NCBI GenBank assembly: GCA_027032655.1
Contig: JALVMZ010000341.1
Span: forward strand, 1-12,796
Direction: 5' to 3'
From: Desulfobacteraceae bacterium
GTDB taxonomy: Bacteria; Desulfobacterota; DSM-4660; Desulfatiglandales; JALVMZ01
DNA: 12,796 nt
Shown here: piece after piece, positions 5,678 through 12,796 of the stretch
Numbering within the stretch: the stretch's first letter is position 1
Layout: every line of letters begins with the position of its first letter
The notes under the pieces: generated by a model
What the model was told of the DNA's origin: nothing
The model's database searches: none
The model's input: the letters and a program-made list of their open reading frames with translations, nothing else
Translations under genes and position numbers: made by a program

Positions 5678-7087
5678 ATGGAAGTGGATAAAAAGCAACT
5701 ATTAAGGAATATCCCAAAAGTCGATAGACTGCTGGAAAGTGACTCCATCTCTGGCCTGATGCACCAATATCCGAGGTCAATGGTCTTGAAGGCCATAAAT
5801 TCAGTGCTTGAGGCTTACAGGAAAAAGATACTGGATGGAGAGATATTTGATTCAGATGACCTATCAATTGAGAGTGTATCAGGCAAGGTGGTTGATGAAT
5901 TAGCGGTGATTTCCAGACACAGCTTAAGGGAAGTGATAAATGCTACCGGGGTTATTGTGCATACAAATCTAGGTAGATCAATACTTCCTGCATCTGCAAT
6001 CAGGAGGTTTGATCTCATTGCAGGTGGTTACAGCAATCTTGAATATGATCTTCAGAAGGGGAAAAGGGGTAGTAGATACACCCATGTGGAGGAGCTCCTG
6101 AAAGAGTTAACAGGGGCTGAAGGTGCAATGGTTGTGAATAACAATGCTGCTGCAGTGCTCCTCTGTCTTGATACCCTTGCAAAAGGAAGAGAGGTGATTG
6201 TATCACGGGGAGAGCTTGTGGAAATTGGAGGCTCTTTCAGGATACCGGATGTTATGAAAAAGAGTGGAGCCAGGATGGTGGAGGTGGGAACCACAAACAA
6301 GACGCATCTCAGGGACTACTCCAGTGCAATTGGCCCTGATACTGCCCTACTGCTTAAGGTTCACAGGAGCAACTTTCAGATACTGGGATTTACAAAGGAT
6401 GTTTCTGAATCAGAGCTTGTGGAGCTGGGAAGGGAACATCACATTCCTGTCATGGAAGACCTGGGAAGCGGGTGTTTTGTGGATTTTTCAAAATACGGGC
6501 TACTTAAGGAACCAACTGTCCAGGAAGTCCTGTCCTGTGGGGTTGATGTGGTTACCTTCAGTGGTGATAAGATGTTAGGAGGCCCCCAGGCAGGTATTAT
6601 TCTGGGAAGAGAAGATATAATAAATGAGATAAAGAAGAATCAACTGAGCAGGGCTCTCCGCATTGATAAACTCACACTATGCTCCCTTGAAGATACCCTC
6701 AGGCTTTACAGGGATGAAGAGATAGCAATAAAGGAGATTCCCACTCTCAGGATGATACTGATGAAGCCACCTGAGTTAAAGAAAAAGGCAAGAAAATTAA
6801 TCAGAATGATAGGGCCCCTTAGGAGCGACAATTTCAGGATAGAACTGAAACAGGGGATTTCAAGAGTAGGTGGGGGGGCACTGCCACTGCTTGATCTTCC
6901 GACAACACTCATATGCCTGGTTCCATTGACCATGTCCGCAAATATTATAGAAGAGTGGTTAAGGAATTATGACCCGCCCATAATAGTTCGCGTTGAAAAA
7001 GAGCAGGTAATGATTGATGTTAGAACTGTCCAGGATAGAGAATTTCGGACCCTGGCAGGAGCTATACGGGAATTATCAGACATTTGA
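5678..7087 (+). CDS. selA: L-seryl-tRNA(Sec) selenium transferase (selenocysteine synthase)
   Basis: This 469-aa PLP enzyme converts Ser-tRNA(Sec) to Sec-tRNA(Sec) using selenophosphate. SelA hallmarks are clear: the N-terminal KKQLLRNIPKVDRLL, INATGVIVHTNLGR, VVNNNAAAVLL, GELVEIGGSFRIPDVM and the PLP-lysine motif SGDKMLGGPQAG (Lys298). The length fits the family (463 aa in E. coli). The frame is open further upstream to 5630, but the chosen ATG at 5678 has AAGGG 8 nt before it and begins where SelA homologues begin. It heads the plus-strand operon; gmhA starts 22 nt after its stop. selB, selD and tRNA-Sec are not in the window. The organism is therefore expected to make selenoproteins. Confidence 0.96.
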   Translation: MEVDKKQLLRNIPKVDRLLESDSISGLMHQYPRSMVLKAINSVLEAYRKKILDGEIFDSDDLSIESVSGKVVDELAVISRHSLREVINATGVIVHTNLGRSILPASAIRRFDLIAGGYSNLEYDLQKGKRGSRYTHVEELLKELTGAEGAMVVNNNAAAVLLCLDTLAKGREVIVSRGELVEIGGSFRIPDVMKKSGARMVEVGTTNKTHLRDYSSAIGPDTALLLKVHRSNFQILGFTKDVSESELVELGREHHIPVMEDLGSGCFVDFSKYGLLKEPTVQEVLSCGVDVVTFSGDKMLGGPQAGIILGREDIINEIKKNQLSRALRIDKLTLCSLEDTLRLYRDEEIAIKEIPTLRMILMKPPELKKKARKLIRMIGPLRSDNFRIELKQGISRVGGGALPLLDLPTTLICLVPLTMSANIIEEWLRNYDPPIIVRVEKEQVMIDVRTVQDREFRTLAGAIRELSDI

Positions 7088-7109
7088 TAATAATTGAGGT
7101 GTATGGGAC

Positions 7110-7715
7110 ATGGATTCCAGGATGGAAGAGATAATAAAAGGGGCATTGCAGGAGAGCCTGAGGGCAAAGGATGAATTTGTCCGAGAAAATATATTAAATA
7201 TTGAATTTGTAGCCGAGAAGATTGCATCCGCCCTTTCCAATGACAGGAAGCTTATTCTGTGTGGAAATGGGGGGAGCGCCGCTGATGCCCAGCACATATC
7301 GGCTGAGTTTGTAAACAGGTTCAAGATGGAAAGACCTCCACTTCCTGCAATTGCAATAAGCACGGATACCTCAATTCTAACAAGCATTGGGAATGATTAT
7401 GGTTTTGATCAGGTGTTCTCAAAACAGATAAAGGCAATTGGTATGGAAGGTGATGTCTTGATTGCCATAAGCACAAGCGGCAGATCTCCCAATATTATCA
7501 AGGCGGTGGAAAGTGCAAAGGATATGGGGATATATACCATTGGTCTTAGCGGGGGTGATGGAGGAAAGTTACTGGAAAAGGCGGATTTATGTCTTTGTGT
7601 TAACAGCAAAGAGACTCCCAGGATTCAGGAGACTCATATATTTGTGGGACACCTGATCTGTGAACTGGTGGATTATATTCTCTTTAAGAGGGTATTGCAG
7701 GATGAAGAAATCTGA
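7110..7715 (+). CDS. gmhA: D-sedoheptulose-7-phosphate isomerase (SIS domain)
   Basis: This 201-aa SIS-fold enzyme converts sedoheptulose 7-phosphate to D-glycero-D-manno-heptose 7-phosphate, the first step to ADP- or GDP-heptose for lipopolysaccharide core or surface glycans. The phosphate-binding motif CGNGGSAADAQH (51-62) and STSGRSPN (121-128) are intact. His62, Glu66, Gln173 and His181 line up, offset by one, with the zinc and active-site residues of E. coli GmhA. The start at 7110 has GAGGTG upstream. The 3' end overlaps the next gene by 14 nt, indicating coupled translation. HldE and GmhB, needed for the later steps, are not in the window. Presence of the gene suggests a Gram-negative envelope. 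Confidence 0.93.
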   Translation: MDSRMEEIIKGALQESLRAKDEFVRENILNIEFVAEKIASALSNDRKLILCGNGGSAADAQHISAEFVNRFKMERPPLPAIAISTDTSILTSIGNDYGFDQVFSKQIKAIGMEGDVLIAISTSGRSPNIIKAVESAKDMGIYTIGLSGGDGGKLLEKADLCLCVNSKETPRIQETHIFVGHLICELVDYILFKRVLQDEEI

Positions 7716-8670
7716 ACCCCTGTCATTTAAAGAGGCAAGACTGGTCAGGCTCAAAGAGAGGAAAAGTAAAATTAAAGTGGACATGATGGCAGGGGTATGT
7801 GTGCCCGGGGTGGATTTCAAGTCATGGTTTGGCTCTTTGCCTGATGTGCTTGCGGTGAAGGATTTAAGGACAGTGGTGGACAGGATTTCAGATGCAGTAA
7901 TTCATCAAAGGCAGGTTATCCTGGGAATGGGTGCCCATCCCATCAAGGTTGGCCTGAGCCCCATAATAATAGAGCTTTTAGGCAGGGGTATTATTACGGG
8001 GATTTCAATGAATGGGGCTGGTATTATACACGATACAGAAATGGCCATGGCAGGACATACATCAGAGGATGTGGAAAAAGAGCTTGAGGATGGTAGTTTT
8101 GGGATGGTTGAAGATACAGGAAGTTTCTTGAATAATGCAATTAAAAGGGGGGCAGAGCAGGGGCTTGGACTGGGAGAGGCAGTTGGACGGGCCATAAGTG
8201 ATGGTGATTTTCCATATAAACATATAAGCATCCTGGCACAGGCATATGAAAAAGGGGTGCCTGTTACAGTCCATGTTGCAATTGGAACTGATATTATCCA
8301 TTGCCACCCCTCTTCAGATGGCTCTTCCATAGGTAAGTGCTCACATCTTGATTTCAGGATATTTGCCGGGCTCATCTCCAGTCTTGAGGGGGGTGTGTTT
8401 ATCAATCTGGGCTCTGCTGTAATAATACCTGAGGTCTTTTTAAAGGCACTTTCCATATCAAGGAATCTGGGCTATAATATAAAAAACTTTACAACGGTTA
8501 ATATGGATTTTATAAAACACTATCGGCCAATGATGAATGTGATAAAAAGACCCACATCCGGAGGGGGTGATGGGTTTGCCCTTGTGGGCCACCATGAAAT
8601 AATGTTTCCACTGCTTGCAATGGCCGTTATTGAAAGGCTGAAGGAAAAAGATACAAGAAAAGGAGAGTGA
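7702..8670 (+). CDS. Deoxyhypusine-synthase-like protein of unknown function
   Basis: This 322-aa soluble protein has no firmly known role. Several segments parallel deoxyhypusine synthase in order and spacing: IIELLGRGIITGISMNGAG (about 89-107) resembles the DHS strand leading to its TAGG motif; HISILAQAYEKGVPVTV...GTDIIHCH (about 174-202) resembles the DHS segment with an Asp-Gly-Ser loop; GGVFINLGSAV (about 220-230) resembles the CTGMIILGGGV stretch; and MFPLLAMAVIERL (about 301-313) resembles FPLLVAETFA near the DHS C-terminus. I do not find the DHS lysine motif (EAVSWGK), so lysine modification seems unlikely; an NAD-binding fold is plausible. The frame is open to 7660, but the ATG at 7702 is preferred, with GAGGG upstream and a 14-nt overlap with gmhA. 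FmdB follows after 7 nt. Confidence 0.6.
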   Translation: MKKSEPLSFKEARLVRLKERKSKIKVDMMAGVCVPGVDFKSWFGSLPDVLAVKDLRTVVDRISDAVIHQRQVILGMGAHPIKVGLSPIIIELLGRGIITGISMNGAGIIHDTEMAMAGHTSEDVEKELEDGSFGMVEDTGSFLNNAIKRGAEQGLGLGEAVGRAISDGDFPYKHISILAQAYEKGVPVTVHVAIGTDIIHCHPSSDGSSIGKCSHLDFRIFAGLISSLEGGVFINLGSAVIIPEVFLKALSISRNLGYNIKNFTTVNMDFIKHYRPMMNVIKRPTSGGGDGFALVGHHEIMFPLLAMAVIERLKEKDTRKGE

Positions 8671-8677
8671 TCTTACT

Positions 8678-8890
8678 ATGCCAATATACGAATATATCTG
8701 TGATGATTGTAAAGAGCAATTTGAATGCCTGGTTTTTGGAGATGATGATGTTACATGCCCTAAGTGCGAGGGGACCAATGTAAAAAAACTCATTTCTGCC
8801 TGCAATTTCAAAAGTGCAGGGGGTGAGTTCTCATCTGCCTCATCAGGTTGTAGCACCTGTTCTGGCGGTAATTGTAGCTCATGCCATTAA
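8678..8890 (+). CDS. FmdB-family small zinc-ribbon protein
   Basis: This 70-aa protein has the Zn_ribbon_8 (FmdB, PF09723) pattern: MPIYEYICDDC with Cys8/Cys11 and TCPKC with Cys27/Cys30, giving a four-Cys zinc site. The tail is rich in Ser, Gly and Cys (GCSTCSGGNCSSCH), common in this family. The family is often described as putative regulatory protein, but no general function is established. The ribosome-binding site AGGAGAG lies upstream of 8678. It is 7 nt after the previous gene and 31 nt before ispF, clearly inside the operon. Confidence 0.88.
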   Translation: MPIYEYICDDCKEQFECLVFGDDDVTCPKCEGTNVKKLISACNFKSAGGEFSSASSGCSTCSGGNCSSCH

Positions 8891-8921
8891 TGAATTCCCT
8901 TACATAAAAGAGAGGGCAGGA

Positions 8922-9425
8922 GTGTTCAGGATAGGCTTTGGCTATGATATCCACAGGCTTGTTGAGGGACGGGAGCTTGTGCTTGGGGGTGTGAGGATAT
9001 CCCACAGGTCTGGTCTTCTGGGACATTCGGATGCAGATGTGCTTATTCATTCAATAATAGATGCAATACTGGGTGCCCTCAGTATGGGAGATATTGGAAA
9101 GCACTTTCCTGACACTGATCCCAGATACAGGGATATTAAAAGCACTGAAATGCTAAGAGAGGTTATGAACTGGATAAAAGAGAGGGGATTTTCGGTGACC
9201 AATGTGGATACCACCATAATTGCTGAAGAACCAAGACTTGCCCCTTATATAGAAGAGATGAGAGCCGAGCTTTCAAAGGAATTATCCACATCACCATACA
9301 ATATAAGCATAAAGGCCACAACCAATGAAGGCATTGGTCTCATTGGAAAGGGGGGCGCAATAGCCTCATTTGCAGTGGTTTTGCTCTCAGGCGGGAAGAA
9401 TGAGCATGGAAATAAGGCTATATAA
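8922..9425 (+). CDS. ispF: 2-C-methyl-D-erythritol 2,4-cyclodiphosphate synthase
   Basis: This 167-aa enzyme of the MEP isoprenoid pathway cyclises CDP-methylerythritol 2-phosphate, releasing CMP. The metal ligands Asp9 and His11 (GFGYDIHRL) and His43 (ADVLIH) are present, as are LGHSDAD, GDIGKHFPDTD and the KATTNEGIGLIGKGGAIA block. The upstream frame runs back into fmdB (8814), but homologues begin at FRIGFGYDIH, so the GTG at 8922, preceded by AGAGGGCAGGA, is the likely start. The length then fits the family (159 aa in E. coli). IspD, often adjacent or fused, is absent here. The end overlaps the start of cysS. Confidence 0.95.
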   Translation: MFRIGFGYDIHRLVEGRELVLGGVRISHRSGLLGHSDADVLIHSIIDAILGALSMGDIGKHFPDTDPRYRDIKSTEMLREVMNWIKERGFSVTNVDTTIIAEEPRLAPYIEEMRAELSKELSTSPYNISIKATTNEGIGLIGKGGAIASFAVVLLSGGKNEHGNKAI

Positions 9426-10857
9426 TACAGCAGAGAGGAGAAAGGTCCCATTCATCCCTTTAAATGAGGGAAAGGTGGGGATGTATGTTTGTGGTGTAAC
9501 GGTATATGATCTGTGCCACATCGGACATGCAAGGTCTGCCATTGTATTTGATGTGCTTTCCAGGTATCTGAGGACAAGGGGATATGATGTAACCTATGTG
9601 AGAAATTTTACTGACATAGATGACAAGATAATTAACAGGGCAAGGGAAGAGGGAAAGGATCCCCTTGAACTTGCGGAACACTATATTAAGGAATTCTATT
9701 ATGACATGGATGCACTTGGTGTGCTGAGACCTGAGCATGAACCCAGGGCAACAGAGCATATAGGTGGAATGATAGAGATGATACAGGCCCTTATTCAAAG
9801 AGGACATGCATATGTAAGTGATGGCGATGTGTATTTCTCTGTGGAGAGTTTCAGGCGATATGGAGAATTATCAGGTAGAAGCATTGATGACATGGTTGCA
9901 GGTGCCAGGGTATCGGTGGATGAAAAGAAACGCCATCCAATGGATTTTGCCCTGTGGAAGAAGGCAAAGCAGGGAGAACCCTCATGGCCAAGCCCATGGG
10001 GAGATGGAAGACCGGGGTGGCATATGGAATGCTCTGTTATGAGCACACATTATCTTGGACTGACCTTTGATATACATGGAGGGGGAAAAGACCTGCTTTT
10101 CCCTCATCATGAAAATGAAAGGGCGCAGTCCATTGGTGCGTATGGAGGAGAGTTTGCACGATACTGGGTGCACAATGGATTTGTTACTGTGGAATCTGAG
10201 AAGATGTCCAAATCCCTGGGAAACTTTCTTACCATAAGAGATGCATTAAAGAGCTATCATCCAGAGTTGTTGAGAATATTTCTGCTTTCAAAACACTACA
10301 GAAGCCCCCTTGATTTTTCATCTGATTCAGTTGCATCTCTTCAATCAGGTCTTGTGAGGATTTACAGGACCTTGGAGAGATTGGAGGATATCCTGGGCCC
10401 ACATGAAATAACTCATGGCTATACAGAGGCAATATTGAAGGAGCCTGTGGAGGAGCCGTTTCTTTCCAGATTTGTTGAGACAATGGATGATGACCTGAAT
10501 ACAGCAGGTGCTATTGGACTGATATTTGAAAAGATTCGGGATATAAATCGTATTCTGGATGCACATGATACAGGAGAGGAATTCAAGGAAAGGCTCAGAA
10601 AAGAAAGGACGAATCTTTTAATTGCAGGTGGTATCCTGGGGGTTTTGAATACATCTCCTTCGCAGTTCTTTGAAGAGATGGCATCCAGGAAGAGCTCTAT
10701 TTCAAAGGAAGAGATAGAAAGACTGATTGAGGAGAGGGCAGAGGCCAGGGCCAGAAAGGACTGGAACAAGGCAGATGCCATAAGAGAGCAACTTCGCAGT
10801 ATGGGAATTGTCCTTGAAGATACCAAGAAGGGGACCATATGGAGATTTGATGTTTAA
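9406..10857 (+). CDS. cysS: Cysteinyl-tRNA synthetase
   Basis: This 483-aa class I synthetase charges tRNA(Cys) with cysteine. From the ATG at 9406 the landmarks fall at or within one residue of the E. coli numbers: Cys29, Cys209, His234 and Glu238 for the catalytic zinc; HIGH at 38-41; KMSKS at 266-270. The DALR-type helical region and the terminal segment DWNKADAIREQLRSMGI complete the protein, so it is full length. An ATG two codons earlier (9400) is an equally possible start. Its 5' end overlaps ispF by about 20 nt, and its 3' end overlaps uvrB by 8 nt. Since selA is in the same operon, charging of Cys and formation of Sec are co-transcribed, though this may be chance. Confidence 0.97.
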   Translation: MEIRLYNTAERRKVPFIPLNEGKVGMYVCGVTVYDLCHIGHARSAIVFDVLSRYLRTRGYDVTYVRNFTDIDDKIINRAREEGKDPLELAEHYIKEFYYDMDALGVLRPEHEPRATEHIGGMIEMIQALIQRGHAYVSDGDVYFSVESFRRYGELSGRSIDDMVAGARVSVDEKKRHPMDFALWKKAKQGEPSWPSPWGDGRPGWHMECSVMSTHYLGLTFDIHGGGKDLLFPHHENERAQSIGAYGGEFARYWVHNGFVTVESEKMSKSLGNFLTIRDALKSYHPELLRIFLLSKHYRSPLDFSSDSVASLQSGLVRIYRTLERLEDILGPHEITHGYTEAILKEPVEEPFLSRFVETMDDDLNTAGAIGLIFEKIRDINRILDAHDTGEEFKERLRKERTNLLIAGGILGVLNTSPSQFFEEMASRKSSISKEEIERLIEERAEARARKDWNKADAIREQLRSMGIVLEDTKKGTIWRFDV

Positions 10858-12796
10858 ACTTATAACAGATCTCAGGCCCCGTGGTGACCAGCCTAACGCA
10901 ATAAAGAGACTTACAGAGGGAGTAAGGAAAGGATTAAAACATCAGACACTCCTTGGGGTAACAGGGTCAGGCAAGACCTTTACTATAGCACATGTTATTG
11001 CCAATGTTCAGAAACCATCCCTTATAATAGCCCCAAATAAGACCCTGGCAGCTCAGCTCTATGGTGAGTTAAAAAAACTATTCCCTGAAAATGCAGTTGA
11101 GTATTTTGTGAGTTACTATGACTACTATCAACCAGAAGCATACATCCCACAGACAGACACATATATCCAGAAGGATGCCCACATAAATGACCACATTGAC
11201 AGGATGAGGCACTCTGCCACCAGTTCCCTTCTGCTCAGGGACGATGTTATCATTGTGGCAAGTGTATCATGCATATACGGTCTTGGCTCACCAGAGGCAT
11301 ACTATAATATGCTCCTTTACTTGGAGCAGGGGCATGAATACTCAAGGGAAGATATACTCAAAAAACTGGTGGAGATATATTATGAGAGAAATGATTATGA
11401 TTTTTCAAGGGGCAGATTCAGGGTAAGGGGGGATATAATTGACATATATCCTGCACATGAAGAGGATAGGGCCATAAGGCTTCACCTGTTTGGTGATCTG
11501 CTTGAGAAAATAGAGACAATAGATCCTTTAACCGGCAGAAGAGAGGGAGAGCTTGCCAGGGTAACCATTTTCCCTGCATCCCATTATGTTACATCTGAAA
11601 TGATAAGGCAGAGGGCAATAGAGAGCATTAAGGAGGAACTAAAAGAAAGAATTGAATATTTCAGGTCAAGGAACAGGCTGATTGAGGCCCAGAGGATTGA
11701 AGAACGCACCCTGTTTGATCTTGAGATGATGATGGAGATGGGCTACTGCCATGGTATTGAGAATTATTCAAGACATCTTACTGGAAGGGCCCCGGGGGAG
11801 CCACCACCAACATTGCTGGATTATTTTCCTGAAGATTTCCTCACAATTATAGATGAAAGTCATATCACCATACCTCAATTACACGGGATGTATAATGGAG
11901 ACAGATCCCGTAAGGAGACATTGGTGGAGTATGGTTTTAGACTTCCATCAGCCCTTGACAACAGACCCCTCAGGTTTGATGAATTTGAGCAGAAGGTGAA
12001 TCAGGTCATTTATGTATCGGCCACTCCAGGCCCCTATGAATACGAGAAATCCCAGCAGGTGGTTGAGCAGATAATAAGACCAACAGGTTTAATGGACCCT
12101 GTGATTGAAATTAAGAGTGCGAAGAATCAGGTGGATGACCTGGTGGCGATGATAAGGGAGAGAATCGCTAAGAATGAAAGGGTCCTTGTTACAACCCTTA
12201 CCAAAAAAATGGCCGAAGACCTTTCAGAATATCTGGAGGAGCTTGGGATAAAGGTTCGCTATCTTCACTCTGATATAAAGACCATAGAACGGGTGGAGGT
12301 TATAAGGGATTTGAGACTGGGCATATTTGATGTGCTGGTGGGTGTAAATCTCCTGAGGGAAGGGCTGGATATTCCAGAGGTCTCCCTTGTTGCGATACTG
12401 GATGCAGATAAGGAGGGATTTTTGAGATCAGAGCGCTCCCTTATCCAGACATGTGGAAGGGCAGCAAGAAATATTAATGGAACCGCCATATTCTATGCAG
12501 ATGTAATAACAGAGTCCATAAAGAAGGCAATGGAAGAGAGCAGGAGGAGGAGAAGGCTTCAGGAGGAGTATAACAGGGCAAACAATATTACACCTGAGTC
12601 CATTAAAAAGAATATTGAAGATATCCTGAGCTCTGTATATGAAGCGGATTATGTGACAGTCCCCAGGGTTGAAGAGGAACCCGCGGAATATATTACTCCT
12701 GAGCGTATCAGGGAAAGGATAGATGAGCTCTACAGCAGGATGAAAGAGCTTGCCAGAGAGCTACGATTTGAAGAAGCAGCCATAATAAGGGATGAG
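10850..12796 (+). CDS. uvrB: Excinuclease ABC subunit B (cut by window edge near C-terminus)
   Basis: This is the first 649 codons of UvrB, the damage-verifying helicase-like subunit of nucleotide excision repair. Seen in order are the PRGDQPNAI Q-like motif (10-18), the Walker A GVTGSGKT (36-43), the beta-hairpin YYDYYQPEAYIP that inserts into DNA, IIDESH, the RQDRS-like block, GVNLLREGLDIPEVSLVA, and the arginine-finger region IQTCGRAARN (Cys where many homologues have Ile). The C-terminal UVR motif that contacts UvrC is starting at the edge (ELARELRFEEAAIIRDE), so perhaps 10-20 residues are missing. The ATG at 10850 overlaps the cysS stop, giving coupled translation. No SOS (LexA) box could be assessed, because the gene has no promoter region of its own. 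Confidence 0.96.
   Translation, partial: MFKLITDLRPRGDQPNAIKRLTEGVRKGLKHQTLLGVTGSGKTFTIAHVIANVQKPSLIIAPNKTLAAQLYGELKKLFPENAVEYFVSYYDYYQPEAYIPQTDTYIQKDAHINDHIDRMRHSATSSLLLRDDVIIVASVSCIYGLGSPEAYYNMLLYLEQGHEYSREDILKKLVEIYYERNDYDFSRGRFRVRGDIIDIYPAHEEDRAIRLHLFGDLLEKIETIDPLTGRREGELARVTIFPASHYVTSEMIRQRAIESIKEELKERIEYFRSRNRLIEAQRIEERTLFDLEMMMEMGYCHGIENYSRHLTGRAPGEPPPTLLDYFPEDFLTIIDESHITIPQLHGMYNGDRSRKETLVEYGFRLPSALDNRPLRFDEFEQKVNQVIYVSATPGPYEYEKSQQVVEQIIRPTGLMDPVIEIKSAKNQVDDLVAMIRERIAKNERVLVTTLTKKMAEDLSEYLEELGIKVRYLHSDIKTIERVEVIRDLRLGIFDVLVGVNLLREGLDIPEVSLVAILDADKEGFLRSERSLIQTCGRAARNINGTAIFYADVITESIKKAMEESRRRRRLQEEYNRANNITPESIKKNIEDILSSVYEADYVTVPRVEEEPAEYITPERIRERIDELYSRMKELARELRFEEAAIIRDE

Noticed and set aside
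8814..8921. ATG start for ispF inside fmdB
   Set aside because: It would add 36 residues with no IspF similarity; the GTG at 8922 fits the family start and has a ribosome-binding site.
11244..11426. 60-codon plus-strand frame inside uvrB
   Set aside because: Out-of-frame shadow; the uvrB frame is continuous and fully conserved across it.

Overview
The window reads as a bacterial chromosome segment, most plausibly from Desulfobacterota or Nitrospirota. This rests on gene content and on the heavy use of AGG/AGA for Arg; there is no rRNA or other marker here, so taxonomy is an inference. Two blocks face away from each other around a gene-free stretch at about 5230-5677.

Left block, minus strand (1-5229). 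Reading in the direction of transcription, an adh_fam_2-type zinc alcohol dehydrogenase (5229-4177) is followed after 3 nt by a short coiled-coil/PAS protein whose PAS domain seems to stop early. Then comes the upstream part of a type III CRISPR-Cas locus: cas6 (3510-2569), an NE0113-family CARF/ring-nuclease-type protein (2553-1429), an MntA-like minimal nucleotidyltransferase without a HEPN partner (1361-963), and the N-terminal 248 codons of cas10/csm1, running off the left edge. The csm/cmr RAMP genes, cas1/cas2 and the CRISPR array are not in the window. A 21-bp palindrome-containing element occurs twice, in front of cas6 and in front of cas10, each time about 34-35 bp from a -10-like hexamer. 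It looks like a shared operator.

Right block, plus strand (5678-12796). This is a tightly packed, mostly housekeeping operon: selA (selenocysteine synthase), gmhA (sedoheptulose-7-phosphate isomerase), a 322-aa protein resembling deoxyhypusine synthase, an FmdB-type zinc ribbon, ispF, cysS and uvrB (cut by the right edge). Most junctions are overlaps or gaps of less than 35 nt. A good sigma70-type promoter (5361-5389) lies about 290 nt before selA, and an 81-bp imperfect palindromic repeat sits in the presumed selA leader.

Functionally, the left block is phage defence: crRNA processing, cyclic-oligoadenylate signalling and its shut-off, and the Cas10 effector. The right block covers Sec-tRNA formation, heptose and isoprenoid precursor synthesis, Cys-tRNA charging and excision repair. 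The parts most worth following are the repeated operator, the orphan nucleotidyltransferase inside the CRISPR locus, and the unexplained deoxyhypusine-synthase-like gene.
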